A stretch of 64,000 bases of DNA. Origin: Gadus chalcogrammus. Its lineage: Eukaryota > Chordata > Actinopteri > Gadiformes > Gadidae. The notes under the pieces are model-generated. The model ran no database searches, was not told the DNA's origin, and saw only the letters and a list, made by a program, of their open reading frames with translations. Each line of letters opens with the position of its first letter. Positions within the stretch are counted from its first letter, which is position 1. The stretch lies in NCBI RefSeq assembly GCF_026213295.1, contig NC_079421.1, forward strand, positions 21,970,970 through 22,034,969, in the 5' to 3' direction. Positions 33,493 through 47,689 of this stretch are shown here, piece after piece. Made by a program: the position numbers and the translations under genes.

Positions 33493-34871
33493 GAGAACAC
33501 GACTCTGGCTCAGCAATGCGACGGTGTGCCCTTGAAAATCAGGAACGGGCCGTTCGCACCGCGACTTATCTCCCAAAGTGAAGCGGACGTCTAATCAACA
33601 CCTGCGACCCCCCCCTCCCCCCGCTCCGCCCCCTCCTCCTCCTCCGCCTTCAAAATATTATATTTTCGTTCAATTGAGGACCTCAAGAGAGTCGATCTGC
33701 GCCAAGCCACGCGCCGACGCCGACGCCGGGCGTGAGATGAGAGCGTCGGTACTGGGGGCCGGAAGAGGGTCCCTTCATCAAAGGCCTGCCTCCCCATGGA
33801 GAGAGGTCAGCGCCCCCCACCCCATTTGCCTTGGGTGGCCCGCCTGATACGCCGCTCCGCCACCACCCCCCCCCCCCCCACGGGATCGCCAGGCAGCTCC
33901 TCTCCCACAGCCCGGTCCTAGACCGGCTGCTCGCTGATGGCCTCCTAAAGGGATTGAACGCTGTACGTCTGAAGCAAACGCCTTATCGGCCACAGGAAAC
34001 GGGGGCTTTGATCTTTGATATCATCCTGCCTGGACAACGGTTCGAGTTATACCGTCGACGGCCTTTGATGAAGTACCGTACCTTTTGATGTTAAACTTTA
34101 ATATGCACATTCAATATAAGCCTTTATGTGTTTATCTTTGATATGTATATTTTTGATATCGTCGATATTTGACAGATCATTGAAGAACCCTTGATTGTGG
34201 TGAAGGGAATGAGTGGTTCGCACGTGTTTCAAGCCATTATTCTCCACCCCGCTCTCTGCAGTAGTGCTGGATCGACCACACAGACCTTGTAGCAAAAGCC
34301 GTAGCACCGATATGTGATCTAAGCGCTGCCGTCGGGGCGAACGACATGGTAGGTTTGTTTCAGCGCCTGATTTATTCCACACTATTTACGTGACACGTAT
34401 ATACGTGCTTTATCTCTGTTCACTGTACGGCGCGGCGATGAGTGCCCTCTTTGTCAAAGAGGATCAGTCGCAAGCTGGCGAGTGGAAGACGCTAATCACG
34501 TGAGATCCGGGTGCTTGTGGAGAGAAACCGATTACCGCCGGCTCGTCGTTGACCTTCAGATACATCGCCTCGACGGACGCACAAAGTGAGGACTCGATTG
34601 GCCCCCACCGCGTCACCCCCCGCAGGTTTCTCCACGCAGCCTCTGAGGGAAACCATAGAAAGACTGGCTGTGTAGGGCGGGGAAGGCTCCCAGCGTGGAT
34701 CCACAGCATCTAAACAATGCCACTTTGGCAGTTAAGGCGCGTGTGGCGTTGTTGTGACCACCCACTGTCACCCACGGCGCTGTGGGAGCAGGAGGGCTCC
34801 TGTGGGAGAGGAAAAGGGTTTCATTATGGCTCTGAGAGGATCCTTTGAAGGCCGAGCAGCATGCCATGCAC
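33493..34871. other. GC-rich unique block
   Basis: CpG-containing DNA at 33600-34000 with C-runs (33607-33618, C11-12 at 33868-33879) and CTCCTCCTCCTCCG at 33632-33645. It becomes AT-rich at 34080-34180. No exon or promoter could be defined. Confidence 0.35.
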
Positions 34872-35203
34872 ACTACATTTACATTGAGGGCATTTCGCTT
34901 TTGTCCAAAGCGACTTACATAAGTACGTGTGTCAGAAGAAAGAGAAACAAGAATATATCTCTGTCGGTACCGTAAGGATGTTCATAGCACGAAGTGCCAA
35001 GCACCATCAATCGCAAGAAGGTCAACCCATTCCCCGTACACAACAAAGATAGCTAGGATAAGATGCTACACGACGCTAAGTACTGTTTTGTGGTGCCAGG
35101 ACCTGCAACTAACAATAAGTGCGTACATTAAGTGCCAGGACGTACAACATACAATAAGTGCGTACAGTAAGTGACAGGCTTGTGCAACATACAGTATAAA
35201 AAG
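34872..35203 (-). mobile_element. retroelement 3' region with 39-bp tandem units, copy 2
   Basis: Read on the minus strand it matches 5785-6118 in block order. It starts with 39-bp tandem units (CTTATTGTATGTTGTACGTC, CTGGCACTTAATGTACGCA), continues through TAGCATCTTATCCTAGCTATC and TATGAACATCCTTACGGTAC to TTCTTCTGACACACGTACTT, and ends in GCTTTGGACAAAAGCG plus CAATGTAAATGTAG. It carries a ~30-bp stretch (around GTTGTGTACGGGGAATGGG) missing from copy 1, so the two copies are different subfamily members or differently deleted. Confidence 0.75.
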
Positions 35204-36489
35204 AGATCTTTAAGAGGGGGGGGGTTAAGGAGAGCAAGGGAGCAGGCTTTGCAGAGTCCAGGTGAACCCTGACCAAGTGAGTGTTGAGTCTCTTGCGGAA
35301 GCTGGAGACTCGAGCAACATTTTGGTACCATTGCAGTGCCAAAACAAAGATGAGTTGTGACTTTGTTGTTCACTAGAGAGCAGAGGCATTCAACATGGCT
35401 GGCAATGGTAGTAGGTATTTAACTCTGTACATTTTTATTTTGGTGTGTGCGTTCATGTTTGTATGAGAGTGTGTAAGAGAGAGAGGAGAAATGTATTTAT
35501 GTATGTGTGTGTGTGTGTGGTGGTATGTAGGTCCAGTATGTATTGTATGTGTGTGTCCATGGTCATATGCATGTATATATGTACGTATATATGTCTGTAA
35601 AACCCAAAACTTAATCCACTGTCTCCCCTGGCTCCTATAGATGATGATAGGCTTTCCAGTTGTAGTTCACAAAGCTGCATTTGCATGCGAGACGTGTCCA
35701 CTGCTTGGGCTGTCCCTGAGCAGTTCCTCACAGAAAGCCATTTAGGGCTTTTCCTTTTGAGTGGAGTGCAGTGTAGTCCTTTTGGGGGCTTCAAGTCCCT
35801 TAACTCGTTTTCTTCTGTAGCTTTTTTTTTTTTTTCAATGAACTCATTCCCACTTGTGCGAGTGTTATGAGAACAGGCTCGAACACCAAACTAATAGTGA
35901 AATAGCAGAGTCGATGCTATAAAACAGAGGCCTGTGTTGGAAACAGCGACCAAGATGGACACCCTTGATGCCAGTGGCTTTTCAGAACCTTCAATTTTGT
36001 TTCTAAACATTTGTCTGGAGAACGTAGCTTTCAATGTTTTTCTCTCTAATACATTTCTCTGAAAACACTATAAAGTCACCTTGCTGGTAGCGTGTAAACC
36101 TGCTGTTTCTAGCATCATGAGACTATCCAGATCTCTCAAGTTCTGCTTCTCACTGCAGATCGGTCTGGTTTCAAACCCGTTGAACTGGAAAAATATGAAA
36201 ATCTGCTCTAATGCTGCCCAGGCAAGGTCAGATGGACATTCATTGTGAAACGCAAAATATGTTGGTCATGCTGGTTTATTTCCTTAGTTGTGGTTATTTT
36301 AGACTCCTGAACGACTCCTCGTCAAGTATTTATTGGTGACGCTTGATCTGTTGCGTTGTCATAATCGCAACATGTTTTGACAGAATATTTGAGAAAATCA
36401 AGCCGATCATATTTCCCTCACTGTCACACATTGCTGATCAAGCATGGCCAATCAGGCGTCAGCACCCGACTCCAGATCAGGATTGGTCA
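35204..36489. other. unique sequence with GT-rich patch
   Basis: GT-rich at 35440-35560 (GTATGTGTGTGTGTGTGGTG), T13 at 35821-35835. Otherwise unique AT-rich DNA without exon signals. Confidence 0.4.
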
Positions 36490-36566
36490 AATATGATGTG
36501 AAAGGAAGAAACCTGAATATGATGTGAAAGGAAGCAACCCGAACATGAAGTGAAAGGAAACGGTCC
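36490..36566. repeat. 26-bp minisatellite, three units
   Basis: AATATGATGTGAAAGGAAG at 36490, again at 36516, and AACATGAAGTGAAAGGAAA at 36542: a 26-bp period with slight divergence. Confidence 0.93.
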
Positions 36567-36583
36567 TTCAACCAGATTTCAGT

Positions 36584-36613
36584 AGTGCTCTAGCTTACTA
36601 CAGCTAGAGCACT
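36584..36613. repeat. perfect 12-bp-stem hairpin
   Basis: AGTGCTCTAGCT, loop TACTAC, AGCTAGAGCACT: perfect complementarity over 12 bp with a 6-nt loop, just downstream of the 26-bp minisatellite. No T-run follows, and terminators of this form are not used by RNA polymerase II, so it is only a structural observation. Confidence 0.9.
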
Positions 36614-37336
36614 TTGAATTGTCAAGGACTTTACTTCGACTTCATTATAATGCAAAGAAACGCAAGTTTTTGTTATAAATAAAATAGTAAAAACTACTGC
36701 AAATCCTGTTTTCCACACTACCTACAAATACAAAAACTACTACTACAACTACTACTACTACTACTACATCTACACATACTAATAATGATACTAGTACTAC
36801 TTATAATTATTTTAATAAGAAGAATAGCTAAGCCCCCTAGTTTCACGTTTCGTACGAGATACAATCACCAGAAGACTACTGATGTGTCACAAAAATAATG
36901 AGATGATTAGGAAGACCGTAATTGCACTAATGGTATATTTTTCACTAAGATAATGTTCATAGCAGCTTATTAGAACGCCATTGTCCAAGTCGTGTTGCCA
37001 TTGTATACTTTGATCCAATTAGGAGTGATATTTAAGAGGAAACAAAGGCATAGACTTTGAATCTCATGCAGTATCTCTGAGTCCAATCTACCTCCACACA
37101 TAATTACCCAAGCAGATTACTTCCAAATATAATTGACTTTGGCTCCGAAATGAAAACACTTTGTAAAGAAATTCAAATGTATTTCTACATAGAATATAAA
37201 ATACATAGCATAGAGGCCGTCTCACCTACCCATTATTTAATTCAGTTAGGTCAAACTGAAACATTATGTCAAGCATTTTTATATATATTTTTAAATATTT
37301 ATGGCCTTCAAATTGTTGGATATTGTTAGCCTCATA
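36614..37336. other. unique AT-rich sequence with a (CTA)n
   Basis: An ACTACTACAACTACTACTAC tract lies at 36736-36768. The rest is unique AT-rich DNA with no exon. Confidence 0.45.
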
Positions 37337-37536
37337 CCATAGTTGCCTGAGTCATATCGGTTCATCTTGTATTTAGTGTAAAAAATGCCTGAGACAAATA
37401 GCTAACTAAGGCAGATAGTGATTATGGAATAAAAAAAGCACTCTGATTGGCTTAGAATATAGCCAATGAGGCACGGGGATTCAGCAGCGTTGGACTAAAG
37501 CTAGGTTAGATACCACAATTTGGCCAAAATATGACT
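37337..37536 (+). mobile_element. ~195-bp dispersed repeat, copy B
   Basis: Direct-orientation partner of 27014-27206. It keeps GGTTCATCTTGTATTTAG, GTAAAAAATGCC, AAGGCAGATAGTGATTATGG, ATAGCCAATGAGGCAC, ATTCAGCAGCGTTGG and CACAATTTGGCCAAAATATG. Its 3' end runs with no gap into the 21-bp minisatellite, whereas copy A is followed by unrelated DNA. Confidence 0.75.
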
Positions 37537-38360
37537 CGGTGCTGTTCTGTGGCTGATCAGTGCTGTTCTGTGGCTGACCAGTGCTGTTCTGAGTCCGCTC
37601 AGTGCTGTTCTGAGTCCGCTCAGTGCTGATCTGAGTCCGCTCAGTGCTGTTCTGAGTCCGCTCAGTGCTGTTCTGAGTCCGCTCAGTGCTGTTCTGAGTC
37701 CGCTCAGTGCTGTTCTGAGTCCGCTCAGTGCTGTTCTGAGTCTGCCCAGTGCTGTTCTGTGGCCTTTCAGTGCTGTTCTACGGTGGCTCAGTGCTGTTCT
37801 GAGTCTGCTCAGTACTGTTCTGTGGCCTCTCAGTGCTGTTCTGTGGCCGCTCAGTGCTGATCTGAGTCCGCTCAGTGCTGTTCTGAGTCTGCTCAGTACT
37901 GTTCTGTGGCCTCTCAGTGCTGATCTGAGTCCGCTCGGTGCTGTTCCGATTCCGCTCGGTGCTGTTCTGAGTCTGTGTGTGCTGTTCTGAGTCCGCTCAG
38001 TGCTGTTCTGAGTCCGCTCAGTGCTGTTCTGAGTCCGCTCAGTGCTGTTCTGAGTCCGCTCAGTGCTGTTCTGTGGCCTCTCAGTGCTGTTCTGAGTCCG
38101 CTCAGTGCTGTTCTGTGGCCTCTCAGTGCTGTTCTGTGGCCTCTCAGTGCTGTTCTGAGTCCGCTCGGTGCTGTTCTGAGTCTGCTCGGTGCTGTTCTGA
38201 GTTTTCCCCCCGCCCTCGGTGCTGTTCTGAGTCTGTCTGTCGCTGCTTCCTGAGTCACCGCCTCACGTGCTGCTTCCTGACGCTCCGCTCAGTGCTGTTC
38301 TGCGAGCCCCCGCTCAGTGACGTTCTGTGGCCCCCTCTCAGTGCTGTTCTGAGTCTGCCG
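37537..38360. repeat. 21-bp minisatellite, roughly 38 units
   Basis: A tandem array of CAGTGCTGTTCTGAGTCCGCT-type units. Variants carry GTGGCCTCT in place of GAGTCCGCT, and a few carry CTGATCT in place of CTGTTCT. Because 21 is divisible by 3, all frames without a stop stay open, giving a heptad (Cys-Cys-Ser-Glu-Ser-Ala-Gln) in one plus frame and (Ser-Ala-Val-Leu-Ser-Pro-Leu) in another. The last ~150 bp is irregular. Two unit types interleave non-randomly (GTGGCC units cluster at 37744-37920 and 38070-38160), suggesting block duplication. Confidence 0.97.
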
Positions 38361-38640
38361 GTGCGATGTATGAGTCCTGCTCGGTTCTTCGGTCCTGTGC
38401 GCGCCGAGCTACTCGAGCCCGCTCGCCCCCTGCTGTCTCTCATTAGGCGCTCCTACAGAGCGTGGGCCGAGCACGATCCTCTCCATCAATGCCCATCTCC
38501 CTGTCGCCTTCAGGTTTCATCCCCCTCGCAATGGTGGTCATTCCAATGGCGTCCCAGGACACACACTGGTCCTCCATTACCCCTGCTCACACCCCGCTGC
38601 ATTCAAATCCCTCTCCTCCTCTTCCCAGACCCCACTGTTT
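38361..38640. other. GC-rich unique sequence after the minisatellite
   Basis: A plus frame from the array continues open to 38708, but loses its heptad and has no domain. Nothing was recognised. Confidence 0.35.
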
Positions 38641-38659
38641 CCAAGCCTGTGTTTTTGGA

Positions 38660-38815
38660 CGTGTATTGTGGTGTGTGTAGTGTGTGTGGTGTGTGTTGTG
38701 TGTTGTGATGGTTTGCAGTGTTGATTGTGTGTGGTCGTGTGTTCTTGTTGTCTTGTGTGTGTGGTGTGTGTGTGTGTGTGTGGTGTGTGGTGTGTGGTGT
38801 GTGCGCGCAACAGCA
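38660..38815. repeat. degenerate (GT)n with GTGTGGTGT units
   Basis: GT-rich, with TGTGTGGTGTGTG units repeating at 38755-38805. Confidence 0.9.
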
Positions 38816-38892
38816 TGTTTGACTCCAAACATCGGCCAAGGACATTAAGATTTTCTTTTCCGAAACACACCAACAGTCGTGTTTCCATGCAT

Positions 38893-38985
38893 GCACAAAC
38901 ACACACACACAGACCCACGGACCCACACAGAAACACATAGAGAAAATACCCTACAATGAGATAAACTTGCAGACACACACAAGTG
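38893..38985. repeat. degenerate (CA)n
   Basis: CACAAACACACACACACAG, CCCACGGACCCACACAG and a later GACACACACAAG. Confidence 0.8.
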
Positions 38986-40197
38986 AGATCAATTGACATT
39001 TCGAAGTTGTTGATTTGAAGTTTGGATGAAGTTGGATGGAGAGATTGAACAGTCCTGAATAAATGAATAAATGTTTTTATTCAATATTTTTCAATATTTT
39101 TGTGGTCGTATTGGAGCTTGTGTTGACTGATTTGTTAATGCAGGCTGTGGGTTGGACTCGGTATGCACCACCGGACAGAGTCGGAATCTTATTTTTTCAA
39201 AGCCTGAGTTGATATTAGCTAACAGCGGCTAGGCCCTTTCAATGCGTCCCATACACATGTTTGTAGATGCACCAAAACAACAACACTCAATATTAATCGC
39301 ATCCAATGGATCTCGGAAACGGAGACATTTGATGTCATACTTGCTTATCTGAGCCCAATATTTCATACAATGGTGAAAGTTGAAATTGATCTGACATGTT
39401 GCCATCCAATTAATGTCATCTCATCTCATCCTCGTATGCACTCCATTTTGGATGTTCTTTCATGTATTATAATATCTTGCTGTTTGTTGCCCTTTACCCA
39501 TCATCATATAATTTATTGTAGGAGCAGGCAGCAGCAAGAAACTTAAAAAAAAGTGTCCACTATTCCTCTTACCTATCCACGCAAAGTACACACACAGAGA
39601 ACCGAATGACAGCCGAAAGGACAGCACACACCAGGAAGCATCAGCATAACGGACGACCGGTCTCAGATTAGAACATATAATCATGATTTGAATGTTTTGT
39701 ATCCATCCACCGAATTTGTAAATGAATTACAAAGAATTGCGGGAATTTTTTTAAGTTGGATTCAGGGCTGCAAATTAGAGGGTTAAAGTGTTGTAATAGC
39801 AGAACGTGTGTTTAACAAGCCGTCACACAAATCTGTGAAAATAAATGACATAGAAGAGATGTGTTGGGCGGGGAGAGGGTTGCTGGCATCAGCGCTACAT
39901 TCAAGGGATTCAACCGGATGCTAACGACGGCAACACTGATACGCGAAAAGCTCCAGAGCTGAACGCGATTCCTCTGTATCTCTTCATTGATTCACTCCAT
40001 CATCATTCATTCAGTCATTCAGTCGGTCAGTCCCCTGTTCACTGGTTTATCTATTTATCCACTAATATACAACCACAGAAAACACTGACCGGAACGCTGG
40101 TTAGACACGGTACAACCATTACCATTAGCAGCGCTAGCTGCTATATGTCAAGGCTAGGTCGTAAATGTTATTTTTCGAAGGCGACTGGAGATATACT
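38986..40197. other. unique intergenic sequence
   Basis: Repeat-poor. A short CATTCATTCAGTCATTCAG patch lies near 40005. No exon recognised. Confidence 0.4.
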
Positions 40198-40212
40198 GGG
40201 GGGGGGGGGGGG
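40198..40212. repeat. poly-G run (15)
   Basis: Guanine homopolymer. Confidence 0.94.
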
Positions 40213-42478
<2,266 letters not shown>

Positions 42479-42524
42479 GATTGGTTTGAGGAATGCCTGA
42501 TTCCCTGATTGGTTTGAGGAATCC
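42479..42524. repeat. 28-bp tandem duplication, partial
   Basis: GATTGGTTTGAGGAAT occurs twice at a ~28-bp interval with GCCTGATTCCCT between. Confidence 0.85.
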
Positions 42525-42968
42525 ATTTTGCCCGTCAATCAAATTCACAGCAAAAGGCGTTACCATAGCTACATCACAGGCGCGTGAACGCAACATTTCT
42601 CAACGATGGAGCGATGTAGGGACGTTCTGTTGGACTTGGTTTGTTTATCGTACTGCAGGAGGACTCTGAGAACAACCTTGTGTGTTGGTTACCCGTAGCT
42701 CCCCAAAGAGCCGGGGTGATCAGCAGCACAGACCTGTCCGGCCCCTGCAATTGGATGACAAACACAATGACGTCACCGACATCAGCAGAACAAGAGTCAT
42801 GCTGACGGTCTTGAAAGTCGTGTCAAGGTCGTCCTTCATTATCTCGTCTGGACGGAGTGAATGCCGCGAGGCGACGGTGTCATTTAGAGGCTGTCACACT
42901 CGTAGTGTCTGTGATTTCTGCATCTGTGTGACGTTTAATGAGAAAACAACGCACGCAAACAGAAAGGT
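42525..42968. other. unique sequence
   Basis: The 176-codon plus frame 42682-43212 starts here and becomes His/Thr rich in the following CA tract. Its first ~90 codons contain no domain. Confidence 0.35.
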
Positions 42969-43195
42969 ATCTCACACACACACACACACCCACAGACACG
43001 TAGAAATACACATACACATAACCGCACAACCAAACAACCTCACGTATACGCACGCACATATGCAGGCACACAGAAAGATAGACATACACACGCACACACA
43101 CACACGCACAAACACAAACGCACACATACACACACGCACGCACAAACACAAATGTACACAAACACACACATGCACACATATACACACGCACACAT
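42969..43195. repeat. degenerate (CA)n region
   Basis: CA runs broken by CACGCA, AAACACAAA and TACACATA over about 225 bp. Confidence 0.92.
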
Positions 43196-44522
43196 TGAAT
43201 GGCCTACATTGAGAAGGGTAGTTGGATAATGAATACCAATGCAGATTTGTTCTGTACACTAATAAGCATTTGAGCAAGACCTACACAACGCCAAACACAT
43301 AAGTCTGTCTCCAGGAGCATGTTTTTATAAACATAAATAATTGAGTGGAGGATGCAAACGCATAAGCAGGGGAAGATGCCGATTGAAAAATATTAAGCAA
43401 AATATGATTATAACTTAATCGATACCCTTTAAGACATGTTAGTCAACCCAGAAAACCCCTGACCATTATACAACCCAGAGCGTGATTTCGGACAACCTGT
43501 TGTTGAAGGATAACCTAAAATCAAGGCTATTTTTAGGGCTAAGCTAATTAGCACTGCATTCTCTCTCGCATTAATGACAACAGGTTGAAAAGCGAACTAA
43601 TTAACAATTACTTTGCCCTTCTAGTTGTAGCATGTTTTAAACCTAATTGTAGCTAATTATGGAGGGATGTCAGCAGCAAATACAACTGTTGCCACATAGT
43701 ATAATATTGAGCAATGAGGCAGAGTACAGCGTAAAAATAGAAAGTGCAAAAGTTTGTACTCTGCGGTTTGTCACGTTGGATTTTGTTTATTTTTTAAATG
43801 TCCTCGAGAATTGAAACAGAACTCGCAAATGAATTGGGAACCAGATTAAATTAAAAACGAGAATTGAACAAGAGGTCCTCTATAATCAACTGGTCTAACC
43901 TAAGTACCCACATGTGTCATTAGTGACACAGTGTCACTTAGTTACAACCCTTAACGCTATTTGCCAAAATCACAGTAATCAACAATCCTTCCAGAATTGT
44001 AAAAACATGGAGCGAACAAAAAGCTGCGAAAACTCAGGCTAAATTCAAAAAATATGGTAGGCCAATTAACTAATGTCTAAATTTCAATTCACATTTTAAT
44101 TCATGGGCTTGATCCTAAAGATTAAGGTTTGGCACATGCAACCCGCAAGTTAAAAATCCCGACCTAAATTAGTCTTGCGGGTTGTTTGTGTGATTAGCGA
44201 CGGATCCGTCGTCTGCAAAGAGCCTGTGTCAGTCCCCTATGTCAGTTCCCTGTGTTGTGGCGTGCGTGTTGTGCCCGTTCGCTGTGCGTTGTCCATGCAT
44301 CCCAGCGGGGGAGCGGATTGCGTGCAGCAGCCAACTCGCCTCCATCCATCGCTCATCGGTGCTTCCCCATAATTACCCACCTAGCCCCACAGTTTGTTGA
44401 CTCTCCCCTACTCCGAGTGCATCCAGCGCCATCCATTCCCACACAATTTACCTCATGAACAGCTTCTAATTGATCGCTGAGTGAGCTGCGGTCCAACCGC
44501 CCTTGATGTATTATTAGCGAGC
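43196..44522. other. AT-rich unique block, candidate conserved non-coding DNA
   Basis: 43500-43700 is rich in TAATTA-type cores (AAGCTAATTAGCACTGC, GAACTAATTAACAATTAC, TGTAGCTAATTATGG) in repeat-free DNA, resembling developmental enhancers. The remainder to 44522 turns GC-richer without an exon. Confidence 0.35.
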
Positions 44523-44550
44523 GGGGGGGGGCGACGGGGGGGGGGGGGGG
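44523..44550. repeat. G-rich run
   Basis: G8, CGAC, then G15. Confidence 0.94.
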
Positions 44551-45100
44551 ACGCTATACGTGCGGGTATTTCTCCGTATCGCCCGCCCCCCGTTCAGCGG
44601 TTCAACCCGTTGTGTTTGCGCACATGCTCCGGGTCTAGCGTGCTCGCACTGGTCCCCGCGCGGCCTGTCACTTAAGACCTCGACTGGTGTCGCCTGGGAG
44701 AGTCGACCAGCGAGCCATTGGTGCCTGCCCACCTGGCCAATTAGGAGACGGAGGGAACCTGCGAGATGGAGCCTGCCTTCAGGAGCAGGGCGCTGTCCGA
44801 CGTTGTGGCGGCACGACGGCAGTTGCTAGGCAACACCAAATATCTGTTATTGAGCAAACTTGTGTGTGTGTGAGTACGGCTATTATATCTATAAATCACG
44901 GGTAATCTCTGCACACCTCGGATGGGTTCCACACGAGGTGTGAATAAAGAGAGCATGTGGTTTTGATTTATCTGCGTTTGAATCGATCGTTTTGCAACGG
45001 GGGATGAAGGCAAAGGTGAGAAAAAGACCCCGACACCATTCCGTTGATGTGGCGCAGTGGTTCGTTTTGAGAGGGTCCTCTGCTCTGTGTGGGCTGTACG
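44551..45100. other. GC-rich unique block
   Basis: CpG-containing. Overlapping plus and minus frames of 64-162 codons are composition-driven and lack domains. Confidence 0.3.
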
Positions 45101-45102
45101 GT

Positions 45103-45135
45103 GGGGGGGCCGACGGGGGGGGGGGGGGGGGGGGG
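45103..45135. repeat. G7 plus poly-G run (21)
   Basis: GGGGGGG, CCGAC, then G21 at 45115-45135. Confidence 0.96.
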
Positions 45136-45866
<731 letters not shown>

Positions 45867-45868
<2 letters not shown>

Positions 45869-46060
45869 TTGAAGGAATTTGCCAGAGCGACTGCATCTAT
45901 TAGTAATTATGTTAGAGTTGCATTTCCCAGCAATTGCATTCGGCTCTGTGTATGTAATTAATACATTTGAAATGGGATCTGTTTGGCATAATGTAGCTGG
46001 TGGGTTCAAAAGGATGCTTTGTATCATGACAGAGAGCCTGGCATTGGCTCAACTTATACA
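45867..46060. other. unique spacer
   Basis: About 190 bp of unique AT-rich DNA between two dinucleotide arrays. No gene. Confidence 0.4.
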
Positions 46061-46149
46061 TTCACACACACAAACACACAAGCACAAACCTTTACACACA
46101 CGAGCACACACTGAGTTACAGAACTCACACGAACACCCACCCACACAGG

Positions 46150-46238
<89 letters not shown>

Positions 46239-46257
46239 AGACACAGAGACACCCAGA
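46061..46257. repeat. (CA)n microsatellite with degenerate lead
   Basis: A broken CA region, then a perfect (AC)n of about 43 units at 46150-46235, ending GAGAGACACAGAGAC. Confidence 0.98.
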
Positions 46258-46399
46258 GTCCAGCAGTGCCAGTTTTGCCGCAGGCTGACTGATCACAGGA
46301 AGGAACCGAATTTTCAAATTCAGGAGAGGATTGAGCCGCACGGCGCCAGCCAGGGCCCTGTGTGATGCCCTCAGACTTAGCTGTTTTCCTGCCTTGCAG

Positions 46400-46499
46400 A
46401 CCGCCACACTACAAATGGAATTTTAATGGGCCTGCGCCACTAAATCCATACAGCGCCATTGTCTCATCCTCTTTGCCTCCCATAGCTGCATCTCTCCTG
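46400..46499 (+). other. weak candidate exon (100 nt)
   Basis: GCTGTTTTCCTGCCTTGCAG is an excellent 3' splice-site string, and CTCCTG followed by GTAATA at 46500 is a passable donor. One frame is open across it (fragment PPHYKWNFNGPAPLNPYSAI). No family is recognised, and the surrounding 46300-46520 DNA is repeat-free and may simply be a conserved non-coding block. Confidence 0.18.
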
Positions 46500-46930
46500 G
46501 TAATAACGCTCATCTTCGTACGCCTGTGTTTTTCGGTGTTTGTGTGTGTTGGATTTTGTGTGTTTGTGTGTTTGGGTGTGTGCGTGTGCGATTGTTTCTG
46601 TGTGCGTGTTTGTGTTTGTGTGTGTGTATGTGTGTGTGCGTTTTATCATGTTTTGTTTGGTTATTTACTCTTGTTGTCTTCTCATGCCAGTCATGTCGTT
46701 GACGCAGAGAAGGAGTTCACCTCAGGAATCCTGGTTGTGCGCTCGGAAAAACAACAAAACCAAACAACAACGACATCGTCGCTCAGACGAGAGCTAGAGC
46801 GCGGGAACGGCGGCGTCCATTTACACAAAGGTCTCCCCGTATATATGCTCCCCATTTGTCGGATTTGAGCGCTCGGTAATCTGAAGTGGTTATTATGTGT
46901 TTATTTTCTTTCTTCCAAATCTCCGACTCA
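46500..46930. other. GT-rich patch and unique sequence
   Basis: 46530-46640 is degenerate (GT)n (GTGTGTTTGGGTGTGTGCGT). The remainder is unique. Confidence 0.6.
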
Positions 46931-47108
46931 AACGTTGAGGTGTCGGAGTTGGGGTCGGTGTCGGGGATGGTGGTGGTGTGGGGGTGCTGAGGTCGGGGTG
47001 AGGGTCGGGGTGCAGGTGGTGGTGGTGGGGGTGTGGTGGGGGTGGTGTGAGGGTGGGGGGTTGGTGTTGGGGGTGGGGGTGATGTGTGGGTCGGTCGGTG
47101 TGGGGAAG
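46931..47108. repeat. GGTC/GGTG G-rich minisatellite-like tract
   Basis: GGTCGGTGTCGGGGATGGTG, GGTCGGGGTGAGGGTCGGGG and many GGTGGGGG units over ~180 bp. Strong G-quadruplex potential on the plus strand. Confidence 0.9.
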
Positions 47109-47689
47109 GGGTGCGTCTGGGACATCGTTGTGATTACGATTGAGACAAAGCCAGACACACAGTTTAGGCCCAGAGTGCGCGTCTACACGGCGCGGCAGAC
47201 AGACGGTAGACGTCTCCTCGCTGTTTCTCCCACATTTTGACCTAAGGGGCCGGTGTTGGCTTACATCGTGATGTACACTCGCGGATGTGTAAATGAAACC
47301 GAATTATCGATAAGTAAAAACGGTTTCCTCTGGGATAACGGTCTATTCCATTTGATTTGATCCTGAGAGGTTCTCAAAGGTTGGTTTATTTACGTGAACT
47401 ATTGGTTGGCCGTTTGTTCTGAGTGGATCCCGCTCACCTCGTTCCCAGCGTCGTACCACGGCTGCTAACACAAGCGCTGGATTATAGCGCAGAGAAAACA
47501 GAAGAACTCCACTTTACACATTATCCGTCCTCGCTTACCCAAAACACGTTGTCGACGACCCGCGTTAATAAATGAGAGCAGTTAATCACTGAAACAAACA
47601 AATTAACCTTTTGATAACACTCGGGACGCTGGGGCGTTCGGATGGACTTATTGTGAATCACTGGGCTCCTGGGGGCCTCTCTGTGGCTC
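47109..47689. other. unique intergenic sequence
   Basis: Repeat-free, mid-GC. No exon was recognised. Confidence 0.4.

Noticed and set aside
37977..38708. 243-codon plus-strand frame with Cys-Cys-Ser-Glu-Ser-Ala-Gln heptads
   Set aside because: The period is 21 bp, so every stop-free frame stays open; the heptad ends where the minisatellite ends and several other frames are equally open.
42682..43212. 176-codon plus frame
   Set aside because: The C-terminal half is CA-array His/Thr; the N-terminal half shows no domain or splice support.
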